Source: Ophiura sarsii
Taxonomy: Eukaryota; Echinodermata; Ophiuroidea; Amphilepidida; Ophiuridae
NCBI GenBank assembly: GCA_035610835.1
Contig: CM069445.1
Location: 38,640,656-38,704,655 of the forward strand
Direction: 5' to 3'
DNA: 64,000 bases
Shown: positions 62,865 through 64,000 of the stretch, piece by piece
Numbering within the stretch: position 1 is the first letter of the stretch
Layout: every line of letters begins with the position of its first letter
Notes under the pieces: generated by a model
What the model was told of the DNA's origin: nothing
Database searches by the model: none
What the model saw: the letters and a program-made list of their open reading frames with translations, nothing else
Translations under genes and position numbers: made by a program

Positions 62865-64000
62865 GAGCCTAATTAATTAAAAAAGTAAAAACAAAACAAA
62901 CACAGACAGATTGAATGTCTGCAAATGGCATGTTTAATCTTGTTAGTACTAAAAGGTACAATCTGGACCTATGTTGCAGCCCCTTTTAATTCCACTCATG
63001 TAGTAAACAATTTTGCCTAAAGTATTCTAATCTGTTAAGCTATAAATATTTGTGGCGGTTTTATTTTTGCACATTTAGTACATTGACTTAAAGTCCGAAT
63101 ATAAAGACAACAGAAGTTAATTACAGTTTATTGTTCGGTTATTATAAGGCTTGCTATGTGTCCCACTAATTCAGCAACCAAGACAAATTTCTCAAGGGTA
63201 CTTGTAGTAATCTGCAAACAATTCTGCACACAAAAATATTGGCCTTTACACTTGTCAATGTCCTAATTCCGGAACATTTAGAGAACGCACAGGTAAGTAT
63301 AAACTAAGTCTAAATGTACTAAAGAGCCTTAAGCCAAAAGTGGTTTTAAAGTTCTCTTATAGCCACAACCCCTGCACCGAAATAAGACATTTCAAACTCA
63401 AAACCTATTAAGTGTAACATACACTTGGGCTTTTGAGCTTTATTCCTCAGGTAAAATCTTCGACCCCACCAAATCAGGCTGCTACAATGAACTCCATTCC
63501 CTACCACTATACTTATCATTCACACTGCCAGAAAATATTTCCATAAAACATCTTTGCTCATCTTCAATTTGATTATCTCCACTCTTTGACATCACAAGAG
63601 GCCTGAATGTGATTTTCATTTTATGACAGGAAAGCCTCCAAATTAAACTCAATCTATATTGTGTGTAATATCGTTGGGAAAACGGAGAGAGGGGAAGAAG
63701 CGCTCTCCCTTATATAAAATGCAGATGTTGCGTGCACACTGAAGTAGTTAATTATAACCTGTTTGTACATCGCCTATAAATGAATGCCCTTTGGCAAGTA
63801 TCTATAGATAGGTTCAACTCTCATAGAAAAGGAAGGGGCTTATGAAAGGAAGGTTCAGTTTATTTACTATTTAGCAATATAAATTCTTGTCGCAGCCTTT
63901 CAAAAGCTTATGGATATAATTTATACATTTTTGATGAAGCAACGTTTCTATAGGATAATGTTATAATGGTTATCAGCTTTATAGTTGGCTACTCAGTACT

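Larger units (their letters stand above)
43615..64000 (-). other. Upstream plexin intron (incomplete), over 20 kb
   Basis: No Sema-domain exon could be found between the acceptor at 43615 and the right end, although the exon before this one should encode something like YLYVMTxKQ at its end. The stretch holds a G-tract (43723-43743), the 29 bp array (44541-44714), a tRNA-like element (44768-45050), MITEs (45133, 47081-48144, 48590, 50051, 52257, 56302, 60732, 62467), a GC-rich foldback (45764-46216), two copies of a dispersed repeat (51143, 54100) and three diverged ~110 bp units (58881-59203). I see no other gene; small exons could have been missed. Confidence 0.6.

Overview
This is eukaryotic, AT-rich genomic DNA, most likely from a marine invertebrate (possibly a deuterostome; I cannot fix the phylum). 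It holds one recognisable gene, seen as five exons on the minus strand that belong to an A-type plexin, the transmembrane semaphorin receptor. In transcript order they lie at 43614-43502, 36987-36852, 34242-34071, 21416-21217 and 12203-12066. They total 759 nt (253 codons) and all splice phases match. They encode the last residues of the Sema domain, PSI1, the linker between PSI1 and PSI2, PSI2, and the start of the following IPT region, ending in a segment very like the vertebrate PLXNA motif 'ILVPVEV...NLPQPQ'. The start of the gene (signal peptide, Sema propeller) must lie beyond 64000, and the rest (IPT/PSI3, transmembrane segment, cytoplasmic GAP) before position 1. The whole window is therefore probably the inside of one large gene.

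The first intron of the set uses a non-canonical GC donor (AAAAG|GCAAGT). Only this site keeps the reading frame; the nearest GT would cause a frameshift and an early stop.

The rest, about 98.8% of the window, is intronic and packed with short non-autonomous mobile elements. I can delimit: (1) a ~240 bp family ending in TTAACRCTTTCCACGCGGC, with six copies; (2) a family of long foldback elements ending in TTAAAGGCATATTATG; (3) two copies of a related 'TTTAAAG' family; (4) a TTAAAGGGGCATTGAGAG family (one whole, two part copies); (5) TTAACCCTAAC-ended elements of ~171-285 bp that carry tRNA-like box A/box B segments; (6) TACTGTAAA-ended elements; (7) ATATGTGAYGC-ended elements; and several single foldbacks, including one with G-tract ends and one GC-rich one. 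A decayed LINE tail lies at 38690-39110. Several families end in TTAA, which fits piggyBac-like mobilisation (inference).

Simple and tandem repeats include a 29 bp x 6 array (44541-44714), three diverged ~110 bp units (58881-59203), two 130 bp units (14041-14300) and other duplications. No complete protein-coding ORF, functional tRNA, rRNA or CRISPR was found. Apart from the plexin exons I recognise no other cellular gene.
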